A stretch of 64,000 nucleotides of DNA from Ignavibacteria bacterium (GTDB lineage: Bacteria; Bacteroidota; Ignavibacteria; Kapaibacteriales; UBA2268): contig JAERMQ010000004.1 in NCBI GenBank assembly GCA_016844745.1, positions 62,001-126,000 of the forward strand, given 5' to 3'. The position numbers and the translations under genes are program-made. The notes beneath the pieces were generated by a model, which saw only the letters and a program-made list of their open reading frames with translations, made no database searches and had not been told where the DNA came from. The first letter of the stretch is position 1; each line of letters starts with the position of its first letter. Shown in pieces: positions 48,759-58,223 of this stretch.

Positions 48759-51700
48759 ATGAAAAAGATAATTTACTTATTGATAATTTTTTTACTTTTC
48801 AATATAAAATTTTCGTGTCTGGCAGCAGGAGATAGATACGAATACAAGATTTGCTATGGCGATTCAGTTCAGGTTGGTGAGATTCAAACATGGGGAACAG
48901 GACCATACTCTTATACATGGACGCCTGCCACAGGGTTAAGTTCAACTTCTATAGCCCAACCCTATGCTAAAGCAGCGGCAGTCGATGAATACTACGTAAG
49001 AATAAGGGATTCCCAGGGTAATATAAGAGTTGATACAATTGAAGTGGAAGCAGACCCCCAATTATTCCTGAATCTGGGACCAGACCGCGATTTATGTCTT
49101 GGAGATACGGTACAAATAGGCGCCCAGGCTACTGGAGGTACTCCGTCCTATGAATATAAATGGACACCTTCCACCAGGTTAACTAATGATGAAATATATA
49201 ATCCGAAAGCTTATCCAAATTCTACCACTCAATATATTTTAACGGCAAAAGATGATATGGGTTGCGAAATACGTGATACCATCGTAATAAGAGTGAATCC
49301 CAAACCCAGTATAAATGCAGGTAATGATGCAACGATTTGCTTTGGAGACTCTGTTCAGATTGGCAATGATGCTACAAGCGGTACTCCTCCCTATTCTTAT
49401 TCCTGGTCGCCGGCTGCCGGTCTTAGTTCGGCAATTATCTCCAGAACTTACGCTAAACCAGCTTCTACGACAAATTATATTGTAACAGTTACGGATTCGA
49501 AGGGCTGTACAGCAAAGGACAATGTTACGATAACCTTAAATCCTTTGGTTACCTTAAATATTGGAGTTGACCGCGATTTATGCCTTCGGGATACTATTAC
49601 AATCGGTGATAGCGCTCATGGAGGCACGCCTCCATTTTCTTATAGTTGGTCGCCGGCGAATGCTTTAAATAATGCTAATATACCCATTACCAAAGCCTTT
49701 CCGGTTGTTACTACTCAATATATTCTAACAGCTATCGATAGCAAAGGTTGTATCAAGCGGGATACAATCAATATAACTGTGAATCCAACTCCGGTTGCAA
49801 ATGCCGGAAACGATACTCTTATTTGCCATGATGACCGTACAACTATCGGCAGGGTTGCAACGGGTGGTACTGCTCCTTATTCTTATTCATGGAATCCGGC
49901 TTCAGGACTTAGCTCAACTTCGATTGCCCAACCTTTGGCATCGCCCATTGTTACAACTAAATATGTTCAAACAGTTACCGACCAGAAAGGATGCACTTCC
50001 AAAGATACCGTTGAAATTAAGGTAAATCCTCAATTATCCTTGCAAATGAGTTCAGGGATAACATTATGTAAAGATAGCATAGGAGCTATCTCAGGTATGG
50101 CAGCCGGCGGTTCCGGAAATTATAGTTATTCGTGGAATCCAACGACAGGACTGTCCAATCCGAATTCCAACAATACTAACATTACTCTTACGGTGCCGGG
50201 AACCTATTATTACATTCTGCAAGTAAGAGACGGTGCAGGTTGCACGAAAAAGGACAGTGTAAAAGTAGTGATTCTAAGTGATGTTGCATTGTCAGTCTCC
50301 CAATCTACCCTCAATTTTGGGAAGTTGGATGCCTGTACATCAAGTAAAGATACTACCCTGGATTTGAATAATGATTGGACAGATTTTATAACAATCAACT
50401 CTGCCTTATTCGACAATCAATCATTTTCATTAGTAAGTCCTGCAGTTCCATTTAGTATAGCTCCGGGTAATTCGATAAATTTTACCATTCGCTTTACAGC
50501 TAAAAATTCCGGTACAGCCACAGGAACGCTTACTTTGAAGGGGCTTCCATGCGGCGTTACCAAGATAATCAATCTAACTGCCGAAAAGATGGCGCTTTTA
50601 ATTACTACCAATCCTACTTCTATTAATTTCGGCAGCATGATTTCATGTAAATTATTTATAATTGATACAATTGTTACAATAAAAAATAACGGAACTGATA
50701 ATGCCATACTTGATTTTGGGAAGGTAAACCCAAACAAACCCTTTTCTTTAATTGCACCATCCGGTGTTCAAACAATGAATCCCGGTGCATCACTTACCGT
50801 ATCTTTCAGATATGCTCCTGCAGGTGCCGGGTCTTATAGTCAGGATATTGCAATTCCGTTTACTGCCGGAACCTGCAAGGATACGATAAGAATCAGCCTG
50901 AATGGAGTCGTTATTGAGCCTCAAATCAAAAGCATCGCAAAATCAATTGATTTTGGTACAATGCTCGGTTGTGTAACATATCGTGACACATTGATTTCCG
51001 TAATGAATGAAGGCGCTTATGATATTCAAATCGTTGGAATCGGCGGCGACCAGGCGTTTTCAGCTCAAACAACCCTGCCCATAACGATGAAGCCAGGCGA
51101 AACAAAAGATATAAAAATCAGATTCTCGCCAACAAAAGAAGGCACTTTTGCCGGGAATCTTTTAATTAAATATGAACCATGCGGAAAAACCGAGCAGATA
51201 TCAATTACTGCACTCAAACAAGGCGTTGTTTTTACTATACCTGATACTATCAACTTTGGAGAGATTATTTATTGCGCCAAACAAACGGCTGATACTACTT
51301 TCTCAATAACCAACAATAGCAGCGGAACTATAGAAGGCGATATAACAGGCGTAACAATCAGCAGCATGTATTCATCTGATATTTCAGCAAATACTAAACT
51401 TCCGAACGGACAAACCAAACAATTCAAAGTTACATTTGCTCCGGATGTTGCTGCGCCTTTTGGAATAATATATGGAGAATTAGAAATAGTTCTCAATCCT
51501 TGTGATATACATAAAAAAATCATTTTAATCGGGAAGAAACTAAATCCTTCATTAGCAATGGACAGGACTGGTATTGACTTCGGCACGGTTCTCCTAAATA
51601 ATTCAAGACAGGATTCAATAAAATTATTCAATCCCGGTTCTACATATATTTATTTGAAACAAGGTGATGTAAAGACGAATCCACCATTTATAGTCATATC

Positions 51701-52850
51701 AACAAGTCCTGCTTTGCCTGTAAGAATAAATCCGAAAGATACTCTTTTAATTAGAATACAATATACTGCCATAAACGGAAAATCGCAGGATTCGATTTAT
51801 GTAAATATCTCTGCCCCATGTCCTATTCAGCTTTCAGCATGGTTAAAAGGCGAAGGAAGCAACATACCACAAGGTAAAATTTTAGCAAATGGAAAGGATT
51901 TCGGTAGCATTTACGTTGGTGACCAAAAAACTGATTCCATCGAGGTTAAAAATGTGGGTGATTTGGACGGGGAGTTAATTGGCGCAAAAAGCTCAAACAG
52001 CGAGTTCTCAATTCAACCGGGACAATTCCCAATAAATTTAATTAAGAATGCCTCCACTCAAATAAAAATTGATTTTAATCCACAAAGTACCGGAATAAAA
52101 AGCTCGACACTCGATGTATTTGCTGATATAGATAGCGCTTCTGCATTGGTAACCGGAACTGTAATTGATAAACTTTTGCCCAACGCTACTGCCGAAGTCA
52201 GCATTGGTAAATACAGAAAATATACAGGAGAGAAATTCACAGCAGATTTTTTGCTAAATAAATCTTCAAATCTCAACATTTCTAAAATTACCGGTTTTGA
52301 TGCGGTTATACGATTCAATAAAACTGTTCTGGCTCTTGGTGAAAATACTCCAAAGGGGATATCTAATGGTAATGATAGAATAATTAATATCACTGGAAGT
52401 TTAAAAGATACAATCGGGAAAATAGCTGAAATGAATTTTATTGCTGCTTTGGGCAATGATAGCTGCACTGCTTTGATTATTGATTCTGTTGTCTGGCATG
52501 GTGCTACTGTTTCAACAAAATTAATACAAGGTGAGGTCTGTATTATCGATTTATGCCGTGAAGGCGGACTACGATTAGTTGACCCGGATAAACAGATGAG
52601 TATTAATTACATTCTAATTCAGAAAGATGGGAATTTGGAAATCAACTTCAATACAACAGGACCAGAGCAGGTTAAGATTTCAGTTTTTGATGTGCTGGGT
52701 AAGTTGGAAATTTCTACTATAATAAATCAACCTAAATATTTTGATAACAAGGTAATTTTAAATTCGACAAATTTATCAGAGGGTTCATATTTCATTGTTC
52801 TAACAAACGGTTTCGTCAGTTGTTCAAAGGCTTTTAGTTTTCGAAGGTGA
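48759..52850 (+). CDS. Large secreted adhesin-like protein: PKD-type repeats, ASH/choice-of-anchor domains, cohesin-like domain, T9SS tail
   Basis: 1363 aa with signal peptide (MKKIIYLLIIFLLFNIKFSC). Residues ~25-510 are six repeats of ~80 aa with the pattern ICxGDSVQIG..TGGTPPYSYSW.P..GLSS..I, then VTDSKGCTxKDTV. From ~515 to 1125 there are ASH/choice-of-anchor-D beta domains (LNFGKLDACTSSKDTTLDLN; IDFGTMLGCVTYRDTLISVM; IDFGTVLLNNSRQDSIKLFN). A cohesin-like domain lies at ~1130-1275 (FDAVIRFNKTVLALG). The end is a T9SS sorting domain (VFDVLGKLEISTI; EGSYFIVLTNGF). It is a surface-exposed structural or adhesive protein; no enzymatic motif. Convergent with the GNAT gene 8 bases away. Confidence 0.85.
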   Translation: MKKIIYLLIIFLLFNIKFSCLAAGDRYEYKICYGDSVQVGEIQTWGTGPYSYTWTPATGLSSTSIAQPYAKAAAVDEYYVRIRDSQGNIRVDTIEVEADPQLFLNLGPDRDLCLGDTVQIGAQATGGTPSYEYKWTPSTRLTNDEIYNPKAYPNSTTQYILTAKDDMGCEIRDTIVIRVNPKPSINAGNDATICFGDSVQIGNDATSGTPPYSYSWSPAAGLSSAIISRTYAKPASTTNYIVTVTDSKGCTAKDNVTITLNPLVTLNIGVDRDLCLRDTITIGDSAHGGTPPFSYSWSPANALNNANIPITKAFPVVTTQYILTAIDSKGCIKRDTINITVNPTPVANAGNDTLICHDDRTTIGRVATGGTAPYSYSWNPASGLSSTSIAQPLASPIVTTKYVQTVTDQKGCTSKDTVEIKVNPQLSLQMSSGITLCKDSIGAISGMAAGGSGNYSYSWNPTTGLSNPNSNNTNITLTVPGTYYYILQVRDGAGCTKKDSVKVVILSDVALSVSQSTLNFGKLDACTSSKDTTLDLNNDWTDFITINSALFDNQSFSLVSPAVPFSIAPGNSINFTIRFTAKNSGTATGTLTLKGLPCGVTKIINLTAEKMALLITTNPTSINFGSMISCKLFIIDTIVTIKNNGTDNAILDFGKVNPNKPFSLIAPSGVQTMNPGASLTVSFRYAPAGAGSYSQDIAIPFTAGTCKDTIRISLNGVVIEPQIKSIAKSIDFGTMLGCVTYRDTLISVMNEGAYDIQIVGIGGDQAFSAQTTLPITMKPGETKDIKIRFSPTKEGTFAGNLLIKYEPCGKTEQISITALKQGVVFTIPDTINFGEIIYCAKQTADTTFSITNNSSGTIEGDITGVTISSMYSSDISANTKLPNGQTKQFKVTFAPDVAAPFGIIYGELEIVLNPCDIHKKIILIGKKLNPSLAMDRTGIDFGTVLLNNSRQDSIKLFNPGSTYIYLKQGDVKTNPPFIVISTSPALPVRINPKDTLLIRIQYTAINGKSQDSIYVNISAPCPIQLSAWLKGEGSNIPQGKILANGKDFGSIYVGDQKTDSIEVKNVGDLDGELIGAKSSNSEFSIQPGQFPINLIKNASTQIKIDFNPQSTGIKSSTLDVFADIDSASALVTGTVIDKLLPNATAEVSIGKYRKYTGEKFTADFLLNKSSNLNISKITGFDAVIRFNKTVLALGENTPKGISNGNDRIINITGSLKDTIGKIAEMNFIAALGNDSCTALIIDSVVWHGATVSTKLIQGEVCIIDLCREGGLRLVDPDKQMSINYILIQKDGNLEINFNTTGPEQVKISVFDVLGKLEISTIINQPKYFDNKVILNSTNLSEGSYFIVLTNGFVSCSKAFSFRR

Positions 52851-52858
52851 AAAATGTT

Positions 52859-53500
52859 TTATAAATCCTTTTTCATCAAATATCTCTTTCCAATAAGTGC
52901 AGCAAACGGATTTCCATGTTTGCTTTCATAAGTTGAGTAAGAAAGTGAATTAATTATTTCAAATCCTAATTTAGTTAGTGCAGAAGCCGAAATTTCGCTT
53001 GTACAATCGGCAATAGCAATTTTAAATCCTTTCGATTTTGATATGTCCAAAGCATATAAAATCAATTTTGATAAAATACCTTTTCTCTGCCATTGAGGAA
53101 AAACTCCGCCTTGCATCAAACGCAGGCAATCACCGGTTGAAAAATAATTTTTAAGACGCAAAGGTTGCTCCAAAAGCTCTACCATTTCAATCTCAGGCTG
53201 GATAGTCTTCCATACTTCATTGTCGCCTGTCAATCCTTGAACCAAATGCCGGCAGTCATCTTCGCAAATCAGAAATCCAATTAATGAATTTGTTTCCTCC
53301 ACCTTAGCCGATAAGATTATACCTTCGCTCAATGCTTTATTTGTAATATGCCTCGCATATCTTTCATATTTTTCCAATGGAATACCTAGAGCCCGGTTTG
53401 TAGGTTCCTGAGCAGCAAAGAAATCAGTATTCAATCTTATTATTGCTTCAACATCCTTCTCCTGCAGCAGGCTAATAATAATATTATCAATTTCAATCAT
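52859..53500 (-). CDS. GNAT family N-acetyltransferase
   Basis: 213 aa. GNAT fold: beta4 LIGFLICEDD, acetyl-CoA loop GGVFPQWQRKGILSKLILYA (Q/R-x-x-G-x-G/A-like), then DISKSKGFKIAIADCTSEIS and LTKLGFEIINSLSYSTYESK. It transfers acetyl groups from acetyl-CoA to an unknown amine. Stops 8 bases from the convergent adhesin gene. No linked resistance or biosynthesis gene indicates the substrate. Confidence 0.8.
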   Translation of the reverse strand: MIEIDNIIISLLQEKDVEAIIRLNTDFFAAQEPTNRALGIPLEKYERYARHITNKALSEGIILSAKVEETNSLIGFLICEDDCRHLVQGLTGDNEVWKTIQPEIEMVELLEQPLRLKNYFSTGDCLRLMQGGVFPQWQRKGILSKLILYALDISKSKGFKIAIADCTSEISASALTKLGFEIINSLSYSTYESKHGNPFAALIGKRYLMKKDL

Positions 53501-53520
53501 AGAATATATATTTTAATTCC

Positions 53521-53640
53521 GAATAATTTTCAATTTACAATTTATAATTTTCAATCAATTTCTAATTTCTAAATCAAAATTATTAATTAAAAATTGAAAA
53601 TTCATTGAAAATTGAAAATTTTATAATTGAAAATTACCAT
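53521..53640. repeat. AAATTGAAAATT-type inverted repeats
   Basis: Short runs of AATTTTCAATTT/AAATTGAAAATT and partners fill 53521-53640 between the GNAT and pepT genes. Related to the tandem at 46119-46206. Confidence 0.6.
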
Positions 53641-53721
53641 TATTGAAATAATATTTACCTTTTTACATTGATAACATATAATTAATCAAATAACATTATA
53701 TAGTTTCTCGGTAAAAAAAAC

Positions 53722-53737
53722 TAAATTTGTATTTTTG
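53722..53737 (+). promoter_or_regulatory. Possible pepT promoter boxes (TAAATTTG and TATTTTTG)
   Basis: Two adjacent TAnnTTTG matches lie about 28-43 bases before the pepT ATG. A distant -33 element is not clear. Confidence 0.35.
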
Positions 53738-53764
53738 TGATTAAACCAAATAAAAGGATATAAA

Positions 53765-54994
53765 ATGCAAGAAACAGCTTTGGTTAAGTTTTTGCGATAT
53801 GCAAAAATTGATACTCAATCTAAAGAAGACGTAAACGAAACCCCATCAACTCAAAAACAATTCAATCTTTCAAGACTTTTAGTAGATGAGCTTAAGCAAT
53901 TTGGGATAACCGATGCTGAGTTAGATGAACACTGCTATGTTACTGCTACAATTCCAAAGAATACCGATAAAAAAGTTTCAATTATTTGTTTCGTTGCTCA
54001 TGTTGATACTTCTCCTGAAGTAACGGATACTGATGTAAAACCGCAGGTTATCGAAAATTATCTTGGAGGAGATATAGTGCTTCCCGGAGATAATTCTATT
54101 ATTATTAAAGAATCCGAGAACAGGAATTTGAGGAAATGTATTGGCGGCACTATTGTCACAACCGACGGTACAACACTTCTCGGCGCTGATAACAAAGCCG
54201 GTGTTGCAGCAATTATGACTGCTGCTGAGAGATTGATGAATGATTCGTCGATTATCCATGGAGATGTAAAAATATGCTTTACTCCTGATGAAGAAGTAGG
54301 CAAAGGCACCGAATATTTCCCGTTCGAAAGAATCAATGCTGAGTATGCTTACACCGTCGATGGTGATATGCCAGGTGAGCTAAATAAGGAAACGTTTTCT
54401 GCCAATAGCGCAACAATTACCATTCATGGCAGGGACATTCATCCCGGTATGGCAAAGGATATTATGGTTAATTCCGTTCGTGCTGCTGCGGATATTATAG
54501 CTATGCTGCCGAAGCACATGTCGCCCGAAACGACGGATAAATACCAGCCATATATTCATCCTCTCGGAATCGAAGGAGGTGTTATGAAAACAACAATCAG
54601 GTTTATTCTTCGTGATTTTGAAACATCAGGTCTCGAAACTCAACGGGAAATCCTTCAAAACGTTATTGCAGTAGCCCAAACCTTGCATCCGAGAGCAAAA
54701 TTTGAATTGGTTATAAAAGAAAGTTACCGCAATATGCGCGAAAAACTTGAAGAAAAGCCTGAAGTTTTGGAATGGTTATGGGAAGCTGCCGTTCGCACCG
54801 GTACAGACCCGTATTGGGAGCCGATTCGTGGCGGAACAGACGGTTCGAAACTTAGCTGGAAGGGATTACCAACACCGAACATATACACTGGCGGACAAAA
54901 TTTCCATAGCCGTAACGAATGGCTTTCCGTCGATGGTATGAATAAGGCTGTCGAAACAATTATTAATTTAGTCCAAATAATAGCTGAAAAATAA
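53765..54994 (+). CDS. pepT: Peptidase T (tripeptide aminopeptidase)
   Basis: 409 aa, the usual PepT length (M20B). Metal and catalytic motifs: FVAHVDTSPEV (His), LLGADNKAGVAAIM (bridging Asp), FTPDEEVGKGTEYF (Glu-Glu), and GGQNFHSRNEWLSVDGM near the end (His). Dinuclear zinc cytosolic exopeptidase that removes N-terminal residues from tripeptides. AAAGGATATAAA precedes the ATG. The peptide transporter follows 27 bases later on the same strand: a peptide uptake and breakdown operon. Confidence 0.96.
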   Translation: MQETALVKFLRYAKIDTQSKEDVNETPSTQKQFNLSRLLVDELKQFGITDAELDEHCYVTATIPKNTDKKVSIICFVAHVDTSPEVTDTDVKPQVIENYLGGDIVLPGDNSIIIKESENRNLRKCIGGTIVTTDGTTLLGADNKAGVAAIMTAAERLMNDSSIIHGDVKICFTPDEEVGKGTEYFPFERINAEYAYTVDGDMPGELNKETFSANSATITIHGRDIHPGMAKDIMVNSVRAAADIIAMLPKHMSPETTDKYQPYIHPLGIEGGVMKTTIRFILRDFETSGLETQREILQNVIAVAQTLHPRAKFELVIKESYRNMREKLEEKPEVLEWLWEAAVRTGTDPYWEPIRGGTDGSKLSWKGLPTPNIYTGGQNFHSRNEWLSVDGMNKAVETIINLVQIIAEK

Positions 54995-55021
54995 TTACAC
55001 AAAAACATAACCGGAGATTTA

Positions 55022-57223
55022 ATGGAGCATCCAACACCAACAACGAGTAATCTGCCCGAAAATGCATATCGCGAGCTTAAACCGGGAGAAGTGTATCGTC
55101 CAATCATGTCGCATGAATACAATTTCCCAGAAGCAACAGTATGGTCTGTATTCTGGGGTTTATTAATGGCAGTCATATTTTCAGCAGCCGCTGCCTATTC
55201 CGGCTTGAAGATAGGACAGGTAATGGAAGCGGCTATCCCTATTTCGATTATAGCCGTAGGAATTTCTACTGCTGCAAGAATAAGAAAACCACTTGGTCAA
55301 AACGTCATTATTCAATCAATTGGCGCCAGTTCAGGCGTAATCGTAGCAGGAGCCGTCTTTACAATTCCTGCGCTCTATATTTTGAAATTAGATGTCAATT
55401 TCTTTAAAATATTTATAGCCTGCATGTTAGGCGGATTCTTAGGGATTCTGTTTCTAATTCCCTTCCGCAAATACTTCGTAAAGGACATGCACGGCAAATT
55501 CCCATTCCCCGAAGCTACAGCAATCAATGAAATTTTAGTGACCGGCGAAAAAGGTGGCAATCAGGCATTGGTACTGGTAACCAGCGGCTTAATCGGCGGG
55601 CTGTATGATTTTATGGCATCCGCACTCGGTTTATGGAAAGAAACCTTTACTTCGCGTGTGCTGCCTTATGGCGAATCAATCGCGAATGAATTTAAGATGC
55701 TATTCCAATTGAATATCAGCGCTATGATATTCGGTTTCGGATATTTGATTGGTTTGCGGTTTTCAACAATCATAACCGTCGGGTCATTGCTTTCATGGTT
55801 CGTATTCGTGCCGCTTGTCGGTTATATAGCTCAATTGATTCCAGGTTCACAATTAGCTTCTCAAATAGCTGCAATGTCCCCTGAAAACATATTTACTAAA
55901 TTCGTCAGACCAATCGGAATAGGCGCTATTGCAATGGCTGGAATAATAGGCATCCTTAGGTCTTCAAAAGTAATTGTAAGCGCATTCTCTCTTGCATTCG
56001 GTGGTATATTCGGTAAAAGCAAAATAAAACATGAAGAAGAAGTTCGTACTCAAAAAGACCTGAAGATGAATTTCGTTATGCTTTATATTCTTCTAACGAT
56101 AATTGCCATTTTTATTTTCATGTTAGCAGGCGTTGGTATTACCTTTTGGCAGGCAGTTGCAGCCTTACTTACCGTCACAATTATAGCATTCCTCTTTACA
56201 ACTGTTGCAGCTAATGCTATTGCCATCGTCGGAACAAATCCCGTATCAGGCATGACGCTCATGACATTGATTTTATCATCCTTTATTTTATCAAAAGTCG
56301 GTCTAACAGGGAATACTGGACTTGTTAGCGCATTAGCAATAGGAACTATTGTTTGTACGGCGCTTTCTATGTCGGGTGGTTTTATTACTGACCTCAAAGT
56401 TGGTTATTGGCTTGGCTCGACACCTGTTAAGCAACAATCATGGAAATTCTTAGGTACATTGGTATCTGCTGCTACAGTCGGTATTGTTATTTTTATGTTA
56501 AGCCAATCCTACGGCTTTACTAAAGAGGATTGTTTGGTCAATCAGGCTAAATTCACTAAATCCGAATTTGCATCCATTGCAAAATCAGACTCAACGGTCA
56601 TGAAGAAATATAAGGGTGTTCTTGATTTTTCTGCTGAGTTCGCAACAGCACAGCCGGCTGGCAAGGAATTAATGCAGAGGTATAATAAAGAACTCGAAAA
56701 AGCCGAACCATTGGTTGCTCCTCAGGCGAATGCAATGGCTGCTGTGATCAAGCCGCTGATGCTGAAAGAAGAAGACGCTCCCTGGGTTTTGTATTTAATC
56801 GGTGCAGTAATTTCTATATTGTTATATTTGCTTGAACTTTCACCGTTAGCATTTGCACTTGGGATGTATTTGCCGTTGCCTTTGAATACTCCACTTATCG
56901 TTGGAGGATTAATAAATCATTTGGTAAGCAAATCCAAAAAAGGCGAAAAGGTTGGCAATGCCCGCAACCAGAGAGGAACATTGATTGCATCTGGCTTTAT
57001 GGCTGGTGCTGCTATATTTGGTGTTATTGGGGCAGTTATTTTATTCTTCTTTAATAAGGGGATTCAGATTTTCCCTGAATGGACTGAAGTTGTGGCTGGA
57101 AAAACAATAATTCATGATGCATGGAACGCTACAAACGGCGCTGAAGTGCTTTCAATAGTCATGTTCGCTGTCCTGATACTATATTTCGTTTGGGATATAA
57201 TGAAAGCGAAAGTCGAAGATTAA
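55022..57223 (+). CDS. OPT family oligopeptide transporter
   Basis: 733 aa with about 15 hydrophobic segments. Prokaryotic OPT pattern: RELKPGEVYRPIMS, MEAAIPISIIAVGISTAARI, NVIIQSIGASSGVIVAGAVF, MHGKFPFPEATAINEILVTG and FALGMYLPLPLNTPLIVGG. Proton-driven import of oligopeptides (or metal-peptide chelates) across the inner membrane. Start ATG has GGAG upstream. Neighbour pepT (27-base gap) supports peptide transport. Confidence 0.92.
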   Translation: MEHPTPTTSNLPENAYRELKPGEVYRPIMSHEYNFPEATVWSVFWGLLMAVIFSAAAAYSGLKIGQVMEAAIPISIIAVGISTAARIRKPLGQNVIIQSIGASSGVIVAGAVFTIPALYILKLDVNFFKIFIACMLGGFLGILFLIPFRKYFVKDMHGKFPFPEATAINEILVTGEKGGNQALVLVTSGLIGGLYDFMASALGLWKETFTSRVLPYGESIANEFKMLFQLNISAMIFGFGYLIGLRFSTIITVGSLLSWFVFVPLVGYIAQLIPGSQLASQIAAMSPENIFTKFVRPIGIGAIAMAGIIGILRSSKVIVSAFSLAFGGIFGKSKIKHEEEVRTQKDLKMNFVMLYILLTIIAIFIFMLAGVGITFWQAVAALLTVTIIAFLFTTVAANAIAIVGTNPVSGMTLMTLILSSFILSKVGLTGNTGLVSALAIGTIVCTALSMSGGFITDLKVGYWLGSTPVKQQSWKFLGTLVSAATVGIVIFMLSQSYGFTKEDCLVNQAKFTKSEFASIAKSDSTVMKKYKGVLDFSAEFATAQPAGKELMQRYNKELEKAEPLVAPQANAMAAVIKPLMLKEEDAPWVLYLIGAVISILLYLLELSPLAFALGMYLPLPLNTPLIVGGLINHLVSKSKKGEKVGNARNQRGTLIASGFMAGAAIFGVIGAVILFFFNKGIQIFPEWTEVVAGKTIIHDAWNATNGAEVLSIVMFAVLILYFVWDIMKAKVED

Positions 57224-57378
57224 TGGTCAATGGTCATTGGGAAATAATAATTAAGAGTTTTAATGCTGAAATTAAATTAAATTTCTTTTTATTATAATAT
57301 TGAATATTTATTCATTGACAATTGATCATTAACCATTGACAATAATTTTAAATCCTGATTCAGACAATCATTTGATTC

Positions 57379-57412
57379 AACCTTCCGAAGGTAGGGATAC
57401 CATCGGAAGGTT
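57379..57412 (+). terminator. Terminator-like hairpin after the OPT gene region
   Basis: AACCTTCCGAAGG pairs with CATCGGAAGGTT and is followed by TTCTTATG. It is 155 bases after the OPT stop. Could also be one of the scattered palindromes. Confidence 0.4.
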
Positions 57413-57800
57413 TTCTTATGCCACTTTTTACTACTTTTTACTACTTTTTACTATGGATTTTCAATTTTATTGAAATAGTTATTGCCCCCTCACTTTATGA
57501 ACTTTTAACTTTTGTGCCAGAATGAATCATTTTGGTACCATTTTTTGCGTTTTATTCAAATTGTAACTTTTTCAAATTTTCAAATTGAGTAATTTTCAAT
57601 TTTCACCAACTTTCATCAATTTTCTACACTTTTCTATACTTTTCTACGTTTTTTAATGTCATTTACAAATTGGTAAGTCCATTTTCAAATTGATGGATTT
57701 TACTATTTTTTATTACTTTTTACTATGGATTTTCTTTTTTTCAAATAGTAATTATCCCTTCAACTTTAAAAACTTTACGAACTTTATGAACTTATTCATA

Positions 57801-57884
57801 CCGGATATCAAAGAACAATACATTGCAAAGATAATAAGTGTAAATGTATTAGCTTAAAAATGATTTTAAAAAGATTTGAAAAAA
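57801..57884 (+). repeat. Dispersed ~84-bp element, copy 1
   Basis: CCGGATATCAAAGAACAATA..GCAAAGATAAT..TTAGCTTAAAAATGATTTTA. Copy 2 is at 59079-59158 in the same orientation, copy 3 inverted at 35941-36024. Copies 1 and 2 flank the cyclase remnant. Confidence 0.75.
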
Positions 57885-57895
57885 GGGCCATAATA

Positions 57896-58017
57896 TAATC
57901 CCAACGGGATAATAGGCATTTCTCTATATAATATTTTCTACGGATATTTAATCCCTAAGGGATAACCGCTTTTTGGATTTTATTTTTCTACCATAATTTA
58001 ATCCCAACCGGATAACA
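57896..58017. repeat. Three ATCCCAACGGGAT-type palindromes
   Basis: Cores ATCCCAACGGGAT (57897), ATCCCTAAGGGAT (57950) and ATCCCAACCGGAT (58001), each within an ATAATTTAATCCC context, about 50 bases apart. Confidence 0.75.
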
Positions 58018-58135
58018 GATATTTAGTCGTACTATACTACAAAAATGTAATCCTTACAGAACATAAGTTTTAGCTTGGCGTTAGATCCTCTCTTATCGTC
58101 AAGAGTTCTTCTTGCCTTTTGAGACAACCTCTGTA

Positions 58136-58214
58136 GGGGAACAATTAATTCTGACTTGTTGAACAAAAACCATGTTCTAATCATTCCTTCATCTTTAAAA
58201 TCACCTTCTCCATC
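58136..58214 (-). pseudogene. Second, diverged copy of an adenylate-cyclase C-terminus
   Basis: In the same frame as the cyclase gene, directly after its stop, the minus strand encodes DGEGDFKDEGMIRTWFLFNK followed by SELIVPLQ. The cyclase itself ends GEIEIKGKGMMRTWFL. Only this tail is recognisable, so it is a remnant or a local duplication. Confidence 0.45.
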
Positions 58215-58223
58215 TCATCAAAT

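Larger units (their letters stand above)
57224..58135. other. Repeat-rich 0.9-kb gap
   Basis: No convincing gene. Contents in order: TCAATGG-type pieces (57227, 57320), hairpin AACCTTCCGA/TCGGAAGGTT (57379-57412), tandem ACTTTTTACT x3 (57423-57452), further TTTTCTAC-type tracts (57630-57650), an 84-bp element (57801-57884) and three ATCCCAACGGGAT-type palindromes (about 57897, 57949, 58000). The dense repeats suggest decayed sequence. Confidence 0.7.
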